The notes beneath the pieces are model-generated. The model was not told the origin of the DNA and did not search any database. It saw nothing but the letters and a program-made list of their open reading frames with translations. This document shows, in pieces, positions 17,552 to 26,711 of a stretch of DNA of 64,000 bases. The position numbers and the translations under genes are program-made. This DNA is from CBDDFS01 sp965227255 (GTDB lineage Bacteria > Bacteroidota > Bacteroidia > Flavobacteriales_E > Vicingaceae): assembly GCA_965227255.1 (NCBI GenBank), contig CBDDFS010000006.1:186001-250000 (forward strand), in the 5' to 3' direction. Numbering within the stretch: position 1 is the first letter of the stretch; every line of letters starts with the position of its first letter.

Positions 17552-18370
17552 ATGGGATTTTCGGAGTTTTTATTTGAAACCAAAAAGGGAAAGAAATTTA
17601 TCGGAATGCTCTATGGATTTGGAGCATCGGTTGTGCTTGTAGGAGCACTTTTTAAGATTCAGCACTGGCCAGGAGCCGGTATCATGCTTACGATCGGTCT
17701 GATTACGGAGGCCGTGATCTTTGCTTTCTCAGCCTTTGAACCACCACACATGGATGTGGATTGGTCACTCGTATATCCCGAATTAGCTGGTATGGGTGAA
17801 GAGGTTGATCTTCTTGAAGAAGAAACAAGCGAAGACAAAGGTTCGATCACTGAGCAGTTAGATACAATGTTAGAAGATGCAAGGATCGGTCCCGATTTGA
17901 TTGAAAGCTTAGGAACGGGACTTAGAAGTATGGCAGAAAATGCGGGCAAAATGAGTGATCTCTCGAGTGCCGCTGCTTCCACTTCTGATTATGCTTCAAG
18001 CATGTCTAATGCTGCTGAAGAAGTAAACAAACTATCTGAAAGTTATGTAAGAGCTTCTGAGTCATTGAGCAGAATGGTCATCAGTGACGAAGAGGGAAGC
18101 GCTTATGCTGACAATCTAAGAAGTGTTTCCAAGAATCTATCTGCTTTGAATAGCGTTTATGAGCTTCAATTGCAGACGGTTAATGAAAACATGGAAAATA
18201 CATCTAAGGTATATGAAGGTATTAACAGCCTGATTACAGACCTCGGAGATTCAATTGAAGGTACTAGACAGTACAAAGAAAATATCTCTCAACTCGCCGC
18301 CAATTTAACTTCACTGAACACGGTTTATGGTAACATGCTTACTGCCATGAACGCGGGTCCGGCAAGTTAA
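17552..18370 (+). CDS. gldL: T9SS/gliding inner-membrane motor stator GldL
   Basis: 272 residues. Two N-terminal membrane helices (about 17-36 and 43-62) with the conserved FKIQHWPGAG between them; structures of GldLM show a GldL pentamer around a GldM dimer forming a proton-driven motor in the inner membrane. A helical, Ser/Glu-rich cytoplasmic tail (about 75-272) carries repeated segments of the type AxNLTSLNTVYG and KNLSALNSVYELQ. 44 bp after gldK and 36 bp before gldM; probably one transcript. Confidence 0.96.
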   Translation: MGFSEFLFETKKGKKFIGMLYGFGASVVLVGALFKIQHWPGAGIMLTIGLITEAVIFAFSAFEPPHMDVDWSLVYPELAGMGEEVDLLEEETSEDKGSITEQLDTMLEDARIGPDLIESLGTGLRSMAENAGKMSDLSSAAASTSDYASSMSNAAEEVNKLSESYVRASESLSRMVISDEEGSAYADNLRSVSKNLSALNSVYELQLQTVNENMENTSKVYEGINSLITDLGDSIEGTRQYKENISQLAANLTSLNTVYGNMLTAMNAGPAS

Positions 18371-18406
18371 TTAGTATTATAAACACTTAAATCCCAAGAG
18401 TAGAAA

Positions 18407-20065
18407 ATGGCAGGCGGAAAATTACCACCACGGCAAAAGATGATCGGAATGATGTACCTCGTTCTGACGGCCATGTTGGCCCTGAACGTATCAAAGGACA
18501 TCTTGAATGCCTTCATCATTGTAAATGATGGTTTGGAAAAAACATCAGTGAACTTCAAGGATAAAATTGAAGATCAACACACTGAATTTGCCAAAGCTTA
18601 CAATGAGAACAAGAAAAAAGCTGAGAAATGGTATAAAATGGCTCAGGAAGTGGAAAAGAGATCAAATGAACTCTACCACTACATCACTATGATCAAGGCC
18701 AATATCATTTACAAGACTGAAGGTTATCCGAGCATTGAAGACGCATACGGAAAAGATGCTAATGATAATGATACACTTGTTAGCATCAAGAATATTGGTA
18801 AAAAGGACAATTACGATATCCTTACCAATGAAATGATCGGTTCTGAACCTGGAGCTCCGAAAGAAGGAGAATATACGGCTCACGAACTAAAAACGAAAAT
18901 GGATGGTTTCAGAGCATATCTGACAGGTCTGGAAGGTGTGAAAGACGGTACATTGGAAGAAACGCTTAATGCGACTTTCGATTTTAGTGATCGTAAGGAT
19001 GCCTCCGGAACAGTTAATAACTGGGAATCATATAACTTCTATCATACTCCGTTGGCTGCAACCCTAACCATTCTGTCGAAAATGCAGAATGATGTTAGAA
19101 ATGCTGAATCGGATGTGTTGAAAGTACTGTTTACGAATGTTGACAAGGGATCTTTCAAATTCAACAAACTTGAGCCAGCTGTAATTGCTCCAACAAACTA
19201 CATTATGGAAGGAGATAGCTTCCGTGCAGATGTCTTTCTTGCGGCATACGATAGTACCAAAGCACCTCAAATCTTTATCGGTTCTAAACTTGATTCACTT
19301 GGTAACAACAAATACGAGATTACCTCTGAAGATAAAATGGAATTGAAGGTGGTAGATGGAATGGGTAAAATTGCTATCCGCAGACCTGTAGGTGCGCATA
19401 CCTGGAGTGGTATCATCAATTATCAGGCACCAGGTGGAGTTACTCTTCAATTTCCATTTAAAACGTCTTTCACCGTTGCTGTTCCAAGTTTGGTTGTTTC
19501 ACCTGATAAGATGAATGTATTCTATCGAGGTGTTACGAATCCGGTATCGATTTCTGTTGCCGGTGTACCATCAGATAAGATCACACCGAGCATCACCAAT
19601 GGTTCGATTTCAAAGAATGGAAGTCACTGGGATGTTAAAGTGGGAAGAGGTAACGAAGCTGTTGTAAGTGTAACTGCTGAAATGGCTGATGGATCGAAAA
19701 CGAACATGGGTAACATTAAATTCCGTGTAAAAAGAATACCTGATCCTGTGCCATACGTAGCAGGAGAAACAGGAGCATCTACCATTACGAAAGCCAAAAT
19801 TGGTGGTGTAAGTACCGTACAGGCCAGAATGGACAACTTTGACTTTGATATCAAAGTAGACGTGCAGTCTTACATTTTCTCAATGGCTCTGGGTGATGTG
19901 CTTGTTGAAGAAAAGATAAACGGAAAGAGATTGACTCCTCAGGTTAAAGACTTGATAAAAAAAGCAAGAAGAGGTAACAAAATCTACTTTGAAAAAATCA
20001 AATGTAAAATGCCGGATGGAACAATCCGTGAGCTTCCACCGGTGAGTTTGAAAATAACCGGATAA
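18407..20065 (+). CDS. gldM: T9SS/gliding motor protein GldM
   Basis: 552 residues. One N-terminal membrane helix (about 12-30, in PRQKMIGMMYLVLTAMLALNVSKDI), then a long periplasmic part with four expected domains ending in the immunoglobulin-like D4 region (KIGGVSTVQARMDNFDFDIKV) that reaches the GldK/GldN ring. It couples the proton-driven GldL motor to secretion and gliding. Length and ends match the family (about 510-560 residues). Confidence 0.96.
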   Translation: MAGGKLPPRQKMIGMMYLVLTAMLALNVSKDILNAFIIVNDGLEKTSVNFKDKIEDQHTEFAKAYNENKKKAEKWYKMAQEVEKRSNELYHYITMIKANIIYKTEGYPSIEDAYGKDANDNDTLVSIKNIGKKDNYDILTNEMIGSEPGAPKEGEYTAHELKTKMDGFRAYLTGLEGVKDGTLEETLNATFDFSDRKDASGTVNNWESYNFYHTPLAATLTILSKMQNDVRNAESDVLKVLFTNVDKGSFKFNKLEPAVIAPTNYIMEGDSFRADVFLAAYDSTKAPQIFIGSKLDSLGNNKYEITSEDKMELKVVDGMGKIAIRRPVGAHTWSGIINYQAPGGVTLQFPFKTSFTVAVPSLVVSPDKMNVFYRGVTNPVSISVAGVPSDKITPSITNGSISKNGSHWDVKVGRGNEAVVSVTAEMADGSKTNMGNIKFRVKRIPDPVPYVAGETGASTITKAKIGGVSTVQARMDNFDFDIKVDVQSYIFSMALGDVLVEEKINGKRLTPQVKDLIKKARRGNKIYFEKIKCKMPDGTIRELPPVSLKITG

Positions 20066-20086
20066 TCTGAATTAATTTTAGGAGAT

Positions 20087-20941
20087 ATGAAGACGAGGAT
20101 TTGGAGTGTAGCGATGGCAGTAACGGTTGTGTTGAGCATGGTTTCAGCAGGACTTTATGCCCAGACAATTCTTGACGGGGTTTACATCAAAGAGAATACA
20201 CCGACAAGAAGAGTGATTCCTTATACACAGATTCGTGAGGCCGACGCCATGTGGACGAAGCGAATTTGGAGGACACTGAACATGCAGGAGAAGATGAATC
20301 ATCCCTTGTATTACCCTGAAGAAGAGATTAAAGACAGAAAGTCCCTTTTCCAGGTGATCAAGTTCGGTATTGCCGAAGGAACGATCACTGCTTATGGTGA
20401 TGCAGCTTTTGATGATGAATTTCAGGCTCCATTGACAAAAACTGAAGCACAGGAGAAATTGGTAGTATGGCAAACGTCATATACTGAAGATCCTGAAACA
20501 GGAGAACTTTTCCCTGATAGTACACCGGTGGAGATCAAATCTTATCAGATCAAACAGTATTGGGTTAAGGAAGATTGGTTCTTCGACAGAGAAAGATCTG
20601 TAATGGACGTGAGAATTTTGGGTGTTTGTCCTATTCAGGAAAAAATGGAAGAGGATGGAATCACATTCAAAGGATACCTTCCACTCTTCTGGGTATACTT
20701 CCCTGAAGCCAGATATGTCTTCGCAAATTTTGATGTCTTTAATACATTCAACGATGCCGAAAGAAGGACATATGAAGATATCTTCTGGAAAAGAGTTTTT
20801 GCAAGTTATGTCAGGAAGGAGTCGAATGTATACGACAGAACCATTCAGGACTACAAAGGAAACAACATTGATATGCTTTTAGAAGCTGAAAGAGTGAAGA
20901 CAGATATCTTCAACTTTGAGCACGATATGTGGCACTATTAA
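20087..20941 (+). CDS. gldN: T9SS/gliding periplasmic protein GldN (PorN)
   Basis: 284 residues with a signal peptide (cleavage near residue 25, LYA before QT). Conserved GldN features: the start DGVYIKENTPTRRVIPYTQIREADAMWTKRIWR, WKIxEDWFFDR-like VKEDWFFDRERSVMDVRILGVCPI, and the end DMLLEAERVKTDIFNFEHDMWHY. It partners GldK in the outer-membrane-associated ring. Last gene of the locus, followed by a terminator. The downstream gene is convergent. Confidence 0.95.
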   Translation: MKTRIWSVAMAVTVVLSMVSAGLYAQTILDGVYIKENTPTRRVIPYTQIREADAMWTKRIWRTLNMQEKMNHPLYYPEEEIKDRKSLFQVIKFGIAEGTITAYGDAAFDDEFQAPLTKTEAQEKLVVWQTSYTEDPETGELFPDSTPVEIKSYQIKQYWVKEDWFFDRERSVMDVRILGVCPIQEKMEEDGITFKGYLPLFWVYFPEARYVFANFDVFNTFNDAERRTYEDIFWKRVFASYVRKESNVYDRTIQDYKGNNIDMLLEAERVKTDIFNFEHDMWHY

Positions 20942-20963
20942 TAGTTGTGTTTTTAAGATTTGT

Positions 20964-20989
20964 AAAAGCCTCCGATTCGGGGGCTTTTT
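20964..20989 (+). terminator. rho-independent terminator after gldN
   Basis: An 11-bp stem (AAAAGCCTCCG / CGGGGGCTTTT, one G-T pair) with an ATT loop and a T run. It ends the gldKLMN transcript; the A run on the other strand lets it serve the convergent DUF983 gene as well. Confidence 0.85.
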
Positions 20990-21369
20990 CATTTTTCACC
21001 TCTTGCTTCTGGATTGTAATGCATGAAGAAATTCATCCAGATGGCTCTCGAGTATTTAAAGAGAGCAGGAATAGCAATAAGTAATATTGGAATCACGGTG
21101 AAAATGATGGTGGCAAAATGAATATCCATGCCTGACATTATAAACCAGGTAAGTCCGGCAAGAATTATCGACAATGCATAGCTCACATACATTGAGCCAT
21201 AGAAAAAACCCGGTTCTGGTTCATACTTCAATCCACAACTGGAACAGTTTTTCGGCATGTCAAAGAATTGCTTAAATGAATATGGATTCTGATTTATAAA
21301 AAGATTACCCTCATGGCAACGCGGACATTTCATGTGAATAATGCTGTAAATCTTGCTTCCTTTCTTCAT
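20989..21369 (-). CDS. DUF983 family membrane protein with zinc ribbon
   Basis: 126 residues. An N-terminal zinc-ribbon-like pair of motifs, CPRCHEGNLF (about 14-23) and CSSCGLKYE (about 42-50), is followed by the family signature PEPGFFYGSMYVSYAL and two membrane helices (about 56-78 and 84-105). DUF983 proteins occur widely in Bacteroidota and Proteobacteria; the function is not established. The stop codon abuts the gldN terminator. Divergent from the ABC-F gene with only 51 bp between start codons. Confidence 0.88.
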   Translation of the reverse strand: MKKGSKIYSIIHMKCPRCHEGNLFINQNPYSFKQFFDMPKNCSSCGLKYEPEPGFFYGSMYVSYALSIILAGLTWFIMSGMDIHFATIIFTVIPILLIAIPALFKYSRAIWMNFFMHYNPEARGEK

Positions 21370-21373
21370 CGCC

Positions 21374-21418
21374 CTGCAAAAGACGTAAATTTTTAGAAAA
21401 GCTTTAGTTCTTTTGCAG
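21374..21418. promoter_or_regulatory. perfect inverted repeat in a divergent promoter region
   Basis: CTGCAAAAGA (21374-21383) and TCTTTTGCAG (21409-21418) are exact inverse copies separated by 25 bp, filling the 51-bp gap between the divergent DUF983 and ABC-F genes. Each arm contains a -7-like TCTTTTG just before a start codon, so the two genes may have mirror-image promoters with very short or absent leaders, or share an operator. Confidence 0.5.
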
Positions 21419-21420
21419 GA

Positions 21421-23346
21421 ATGAATATCGGTGCAGATAAAATATCAGTGATTCATGGAGGACGAGTTCTTTTCAAGGATGTTTCATTTCAGGTATCTCC
21501 CGGAGACAAGATCGGTCTCATCGGAAAGAATGGAGCCGGGAAGTCTACTCTTCTTAAACTACTTGCAGGAATCAATGAAGCTGATGAAGGTATAATCAGC
21601 CGATCGAAAGAGTTGAACATCGGATATCTTCCCCAGGAAATGACTCTTCCTGAAGGAAAGACCGTTTTCGATGAAGCGGGAAGTGCCTTCCAAAAACTTC
21701 ATAAGCTGAACGAAGAGATGGAAAATATCGCATCACTTCTAGCAGAGAGAGAAGATTACGAAAGCAAAGAATATCTCGATCTGATCCATGAGCAAAGTGA
21801 GATCAGCGATAAACTGAACCGTGAGGGATGGTATGAAATTTCAATGAAGGTTGAAAAAGTACTACTCGGCCTTGGTTTTCTGAACACCGATTTTCAAAGA
21901 CTGACAAGTGAATTCAGTGGTGGATGGAGAATGCGAATAGAATTGGCGAAGATCCTGCTCAGAAATCCCGACCTTTTGTTATTGGATGAGCCCACAAACC
22001 ATCTGGATATTGAATCTATTCAATGGCTAGAACAATTCCTGACAAGTGTTAACGTATCTATCGTCCTGATTTCTCACGACATCGCTTTCTTAAATAAAGT
22101 GACTAACAGAACGATAGAGATCAGCAATTCGAAGATCATTGACATGCCTCTTCCCTACTCAAAATTCATTGACAGGGTGAAGGAAATGAAAGAAACCATG
22201 CTGGCAAGTCAGAAGAACCAGCAAAAAAAGATCAAAGAGACGGAAGATTTTATAAATCGTTTCCGGGCAAAAAATACAAAAGCCAAGCAGGTCCAATCGA
22301 GGATTAAAATGCTGGATCGAATGGATATCATTGAATTGGAAGAAGAAGACAATTCCAGTATGCGAATTCGATTCCCGGACGCTCCACGTTCCGGAAAAGT
22401 CACCATTGAGTTAGAGAAGGTTAATAAGTCATTCGACAACAACCATGTCATCAAAGACCTGAGTTTGCTGATTGGCAGAGGTGAAAAAGTGGCCTTTATC
22501 GGTAAAAACGGCGCAGGAAAAACAACACTGAGTCGAATGATAGTTGGGGATACCAGTTACGAGGGTAAGATCGCACTTGGTCATCAGGTCAAACTTGGCT
22601 ATTACGCTCAGGATCAGTCAGACACCATGGATGAAAACCAGGATGTGTTTGGAGTAGTGGATGGTGAGAGTAAAGATATCACTCAAACGCAGCTTCGTAC
22701 TTTACTTGGTGCTTTTCTATTCTCTGGGGATGATCAGTATAAAAAAGTTAAAGTTCTGTCCGGAGGAGAGAAAGCCAGATTGGCCTTATGCAGATTATTG
22801 CTTACCCCCGTCAATTTTCTCGTGCTCGATGAACCGACCAACCACCTCGATATTCAATCCAAGCGAATATTAAAAGACGCATTAAAGAATTATGCCGGAA
22901 CCCTAATCATCGTATCACACGACAGGGAATTTTTATCCGGACTTACTGAAAAGATCTTCGAATTTTCTGAAAATGGAGTCAGGGAATTTATCGGGGATAT
23001 TGATGATTATCTGAAATCAAAGAATATTCAGGGTATTGAGAATCTGGTAGCAAAAACAAAACAGGAAAAAAAGAAAGTCAAAGACGAGCAGCCCAAATCG
23101 AACCAAATTAAACGCGACGCGCAAAAAAAACAAAAACGACTCCAGAACAAAGTGAGTAAGTTAGAATCCGAGATATCTTCACTGGAAGAGCAGATCAAAG
23201 AGATCAATTCACAGATTAGTGCCAGTTCCGATTACAATGCCGAATTGATCAACTCATATCAGGAACTCAATTCCAAACTTGAAGAAACCATGCGAATGTG
23301 GGAAAAATTTAGCATGGAATTAGAATCTTTCGACCCTCAAGAGTAG
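21421..23346 (+). CDS. ABC-F family ribosome-associated ATPase
   Basis: 641 residues, two ATP-binding cassettes in one chain and no membrane segment. First Walker A GKNGAGKST at 35-43, signature SGGWRMRIELAKILL near 165, Walker B LLLLDEPTNHLD; second Walker A GKNGAGKTT near 361, signature LSGGEKARLALCRLL, Walker B FLVLDEPTNHLD. A linker (about 250-315) and a C-terminal coiled coil (about 547-640) are as in Uup-type ABC-F proteins. Such proteins act on the ribosome in translation rather than in transport. Antibiotic-resistance subtypes cannot be excluded but nothing points to one. Confidence 0.93.
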   Translation: MNIGADKISVIHGGRVLFKDVSFQVSPGDKIGLIGKNGAGKSTLLKLLAGINEADEGIISRSKELNIGYLPQEMTLPEGKTVFDEAGSAFQKLHKLNEEMENIASLLAEREDYESKEYLDLIHEQSEISDKLNREGWYEISMKVEKVLLGLGFLNTDFQRLTSEFSGGWRMRIELAKILLRNPDLLLLDEPTNHLDIESIQWLEQFLTSVNVSIVLISHDIAFLNKVTNRTIEISNSKIIDMPLPYSKFIDRVKEMKETMLASQKNQQKKIKETEDFINRFRAKNTKAKQVQSRIKMLDRMDIIELEEEDNSSMRIRFPDAPRSGKVTIELEKVNKSFDNNHVIKDLSLLIGRGEKVAFIGKNGAGKTTLSRMIVGDTSYEGKIALGHQVKLGYYAQDQSDTMDENQDVFGVVDGESKDITQTQLRTLLGAFLFSGDDQYKKVKVLSGGEKARLALCRLLLTPVNFLVLDEPTNHLDIQSKRILKDALKNYAGTLIIVSHDREFLSGLTEKIFEFSENGVREFIGDIDDYLKSKNIQGIENLVAKTKQEKKKVKDEQPKSNQIKRDAQKKQKRLQNKVSKLESEISSLEEQIKEINSQISASSDYNAELINSYQELNSKLEETMRMWEKFSMELESFDPQE

Positions 23347-23451
23347 TTTAACATGCTGTTTCTGAAATAATTAATTAATCGAGCCCATTAAATTTTATTG
23401 GCTGGTTGAGTCAGATTTTGTAGATTAGCTATCATCTATAAAACTGGCATT

Positions 23452-26400
23452 ATGTATGCTGCGCTATTAAAATCTCTGAATATTGAGCGAAGTGAATCGG
23501 GAATGGTTGCTCTTCTTGTGCTCCAGACCTTTTTCCTAGGAATATTTGCTTTGGCTTTTGAGATCAGTTCCACTACCCTCTTCATGGAACAATACGGAGA
23601 GGAAATGCTGGGACAGGGATATCTTCTTTCTGGATTTATCGGGATGATATTGACGGGTGCATTTTCCACTTTACAGGCCCGAATCAGGTATTCTGCCTTG
23701 ATCACAATCAATCTTATCCTCATTACTATTCTAGCTTCAGCAATGTGGGCCAGTTTCATGTATTCCGACTCGGAATGGTTGGTATTTGGAATTTTCTCTC
23801 TTCAAACCGCACTTTTCATCCTTTCCATTGTTGCCTTCTCTGGAATGGCAGGTAGGTTATTTACTCTGCGACAAGGAAAAAGACTTTTCTCAATTATTGA
23901 TAGTGGTCTGGTATTTGGAATGATTCTCTTCTCTCTGGCTCTGCCATTGATCTTAAAGAATATTCCTGAAATCAAGGACCTCATGCTCATCGGTGCAGTA
24001 AGTATTTTCATTTCTCTCGTTTTTCAGAGCGTTATTGCCATAAAGTATAATGTAAATGAAACGAAAGCTGAAGAAGGTATTGAAGAAGAGGAGGAGGAAG
24101 TTGAAAAAGTAGGACTTGGCAAATTTATCAGTGACAGATATGTCAGATTGATGTCGCTTTTCCAGATGCTTAGTATGATTGCCCTCTTCTTTACGGCTTA
24201 TAACTTTCTAACCTCGGGAAAAATGAGTTATCCCGATTCCAATGGCTTTGCTATTTTCTTGGGACAGTTCACCATTGCAGTGATGGCCGTAAGTTTTGCC
24301 TTGAAGACATTCGTTTATAGTAAACTGATCAAAACATATGGACTAAAAGTATCATTGTTGGTTACACCGGCTGTTATCGGAATTTTGGTACTCATTTCAA
24401 CCGTTGTTGGAACTTTGTTTGGATATGAAGAAGGATCTGCCAACTTCGTAATCTTCTTCTTGCTTCTCGCCCTGGTGAGATTCTTCTCGATGAATTTGAA
24501 GGATTCTATCCAAACACCTTCTCTTCGTCTTCTTTTCCAGCCAATTGATTCGAGAATTCGATATAATGTTCAGGCTAAAGTGGAAGGTTTAGTAAACGAA
24601 TTCTCGGCAGTTTTGTCGGGTTTGATTCTCTCAGGTCTCGCCCTGCTTAGCTTCATGGAATTAATTCATTACTCATACATTCTTCTTGCCATTATTGGTC
24701 TATGGGCCTATGTGACCTTCCAGCTGTATAAAGAATATCAGAATATGCTTCGTAGGTCGCTCGTTGACTACAAAAAGAAAAAAAGAAAAAGCGGTGATGA
24801 AGGGGAGGAAAAAGTCGCATCAAGCTTTGACACCGACTCTTCGATTCAAAAGATTGAACGCTCCTTGGACCTTCTCAAAGATTACGAACCAACCTTATTC
24901 AATATGAAGTTGGATCAGTTGTTGAGGGAAAGTTCAATCAGGGCCAGAGAACTAGCCATCAGATCCATCGATGAAGCAGAGATTTATGGATCGATCAAGG
25001 AGTTAGGTAAAATAGCCAAGGATGATCAAGATCCTAAAATCAGGAAAATGGCATCAGAGGTAAGGGATAAGCTGGACAAATCTTACAAGGATTATCTAAG
25101 TCAGGAAAAAGTAATTACACTGGCCAAATCGAAGGTTCCTGCTGATCGGGTCAAGGCCGCAAAGATCATTGGGGATTCCCAAAATTTGGAATTCAGCTCT
25201 CTATTGAAGAACCTTTTAAAAGATCTTTCTCCTGAAGTGAAACTTCAGGCCATTAATTCTGTGGCAAAAATGAATAATAAAGATCTGTGGCCAACATTGA
25301 TTGATCAATTGAGTGATGAGCGATACAGGTCGGCCGCGAGAGCTGCAATTGAAAGCGTTGGAGAAGATATTTTGGAAAGCCTTGAAAGGGCCTTCTATAA
25401 GTCAGGTGTTGAATTGGAACTACTTCTGGCCGTTGTAGATCTTTATGGAAAAATTGGTGGAGAAAAGTCGACCAAATACCTGCTTAAAAAATTGAACGAC
25501 CCAAATCGTCAGATCGTTTCAAGAGCCTTGCACTCGTTGAAAATTCAGGAATTCACTGCTAAAGATGAGCGTATTGAAAATCAGATCTACCAGGCCATTG
25601 AACAAAATGTAGGTCTGGCAGCCTGGAACTTTGCAGCTAAATATGATGTGGATCAACAGGGTATCAGTGAATATCTGAGCAAGGCACTGGATGAAGAATT
25701 GAAAGAGAATTACAATATGATCTTCCTGCTTCTCAGTTTGATCTATGACCCTTCTTCAATTGAACACATTAGAAAGAACATTGAAAGTGGAACGACGGAA
25801 GGTGTGAGTTTTGCCATTGAAATGCTCGATCTTTTCGTCGCGGAACAACTCAAGGGATTCCTTTTTGCCCTCCTGGAAGATAACCGGGCTGAGGAAAAAA
25901 TTCGTGAGCTTGAACTTCATTTCCCTATTGATCTTTATGGAAATAGTGATGTTCTGAAACAAATCATGAACAGAAGCGCCAATTACCTGAATAATTTCAC
26001 AAGGTCTTGTGCGATATATTCTTTCTTGAATTTGAAAGAGGAGGAAAAAGTAATTGGTAATGATATTATCGCCAACTTGTTCAATAATGATCCTATGATC
26101 AGTGAAACATCGGCCATAGTGATGAGCTCAATAGACCCTGCTGTATACAATGAGTCTAAGATCAGGCTATCGGAAGAACAGCAGGAAAGGCTTGATAAAT
26201 CTATTGAAGCTTATGGTAAAAACAGGTATGCTTGTGTTATTGAAAAAGTTATTTTTCTGAATAATGTAGATGCACTTCGCAAAAAAGATCCTTCACTTAT
26301 AGAAGATATAGCCCTTAAGTTGAAATACCAAAAAGTGAAAGCCGGAGCCGTGTTGTTGGAGAAAGGAAAAGAGAATGATTACTATTTTGTCATAGACGGA

Positions 26401-26640
26401 GAGGCTGAATGCAATATGGCCGATGCGAATTACAAATTCGCAGAAAATCAGCTGGTAAATGATATGTTCTATCTGGAATCAGATGCTGATGGACTAAAGA
26501 CTATATGCAAATCGGAAATGACTTTCCTCAATATGTCGAACGATGAATTCAAGGAATTGCTCTTCATATATCCCGAATTGGGAGAGATCATGTTGTACAC
26601 ATTCGATAAACGTGTAAAAAGCACAGCCGGAGTCGCTTAA
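23452..26640 (+). CDS. membrane transporter-like / HEAT-repeat / cyclic-nucleotide-binding fusion
   Basis: 1062 residues in three parts. Residues about 1-440 hold many hydrophobic helices resembling the ADP/ATP translocase (NTT)/MFS superfamily. A basic linker (KKKKRKSG, about 443-450) leads to about 480-860, a helical region with HEAT-like repeats (for example KVPADRVKAAKIIGD, LSPEVKLQAINSVAKM). Residues about 935-1060 form a Crp-like cNMP-binding fold (KYQKVKAGAVLLEKGKENDYYFVIDGEAECN), without a DNA-binding domain. Known related Bacteroidota/Chlamydia proteins are annotated as Npt1/Npt2-like with HEAT repeats; substrate and ligand are unknown. It is 71 bp before the SpoIIE-type phosphatase gene, which suggests a shared signalling role. 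Confidence 0.75.
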   Translation: MYAALLKSLNIERSESGMVALLVLQTFFLGIFALAFEISSTTLFMEQYGEEMLGQGYLLSGFIGMILTGAFSTLQARIRYSALITINLILITILASAMWASFMYSDSEWLVFGIFSLQTALFILSIVAFSGMAGRLFTLRQGKRLFSIIDSGLVFGMILFSLALPLILKNIPEIKDLMLIGAVSIFISLVFQSVIAIKYNVNETKAEEGIEEEEEEVEKVGLGKFISDRYVRLMSLFQMLSMIALFFTAYNFLTSGKMSYPDSNGFAIFLGQFTIAVMAVSFALKTFVYSKLIKTYGLKVSLLVTPAVIGILVLISTVVGTLFGYEEGSANFVIFFLLLALVRFFSMNLKDSIQTPSLRLLFQPIDSRIRYNVQAKVEGLVNEFSAVLSGLILSGLALLSFMELIHYSYILLAIIGLWAYVTFQLYKEYQNMLRRSLVDYKKKKRKSGDEGEEKVASSFDTDSSIQKIERSLDLLKDYEPTLFNMKLDQLLRESSIRARELAIRSIDEAEIYGSIKELGKIAKDDQDPKIRKMASEVRDKLDKSYKDYLSQEKVITLAKSKVPADRVKAAKIIGDSQNLEFSSLLKNLLKDLSPEVKLQAINSVAKMNNKDLWPTLIDQLSDERYRSAARAAIESVGEDILESLERAFYKSGVELELLLAVVDLYGKIGGEKSTKYLLKKLNDPNRQIVSRALHSLKIQEFTAKDERIENQIYQAIEQNVGLAAWNFAAKYDVDQQGISEYLSKALDEELKENYNMIFLLLSLIYDPSSIEHIRKNIESGTTEGVSFAIEMLDLFVAEQLKGFLFALLEDNRAEEKIRELELHFPIDLYGNSDVLKQIMNRSANYLNNFTRSCAIYSFLNLKEEEKVIGNDIIANLFNNDPMISETSAIVMSSIDPAVYNESKIRLSEEQQERLDKSIEAYGKNRYACVIEKVIFLNNVDALRKKDPSLIEDIALKLKYQKVKAGAVLLEKGKENDYYFVIDGEAECNMADANYKFAENQLVNDMFYLESDADGLKTICKSEMTFLNMSNDEFKELLFIYPELGEIMLYTFDKRVKSTAGVA

Positions 26641-26711
26641 GTAATGATAAAAAAGTGATTCTCCGATTTTTTTAATTTTAGGCATCCAGATTACCAACCA
26701 GCGGGCTTAAC

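Noticed and set aside
23440..23460. Second sigma-54 promoter (GG-N10-GC) near the cNMP/HEAT gene
   Set aside because: The GG-N10-GC match overlaps the ATG itself and has two mismatches in the core; its transcript would start inside the gene.
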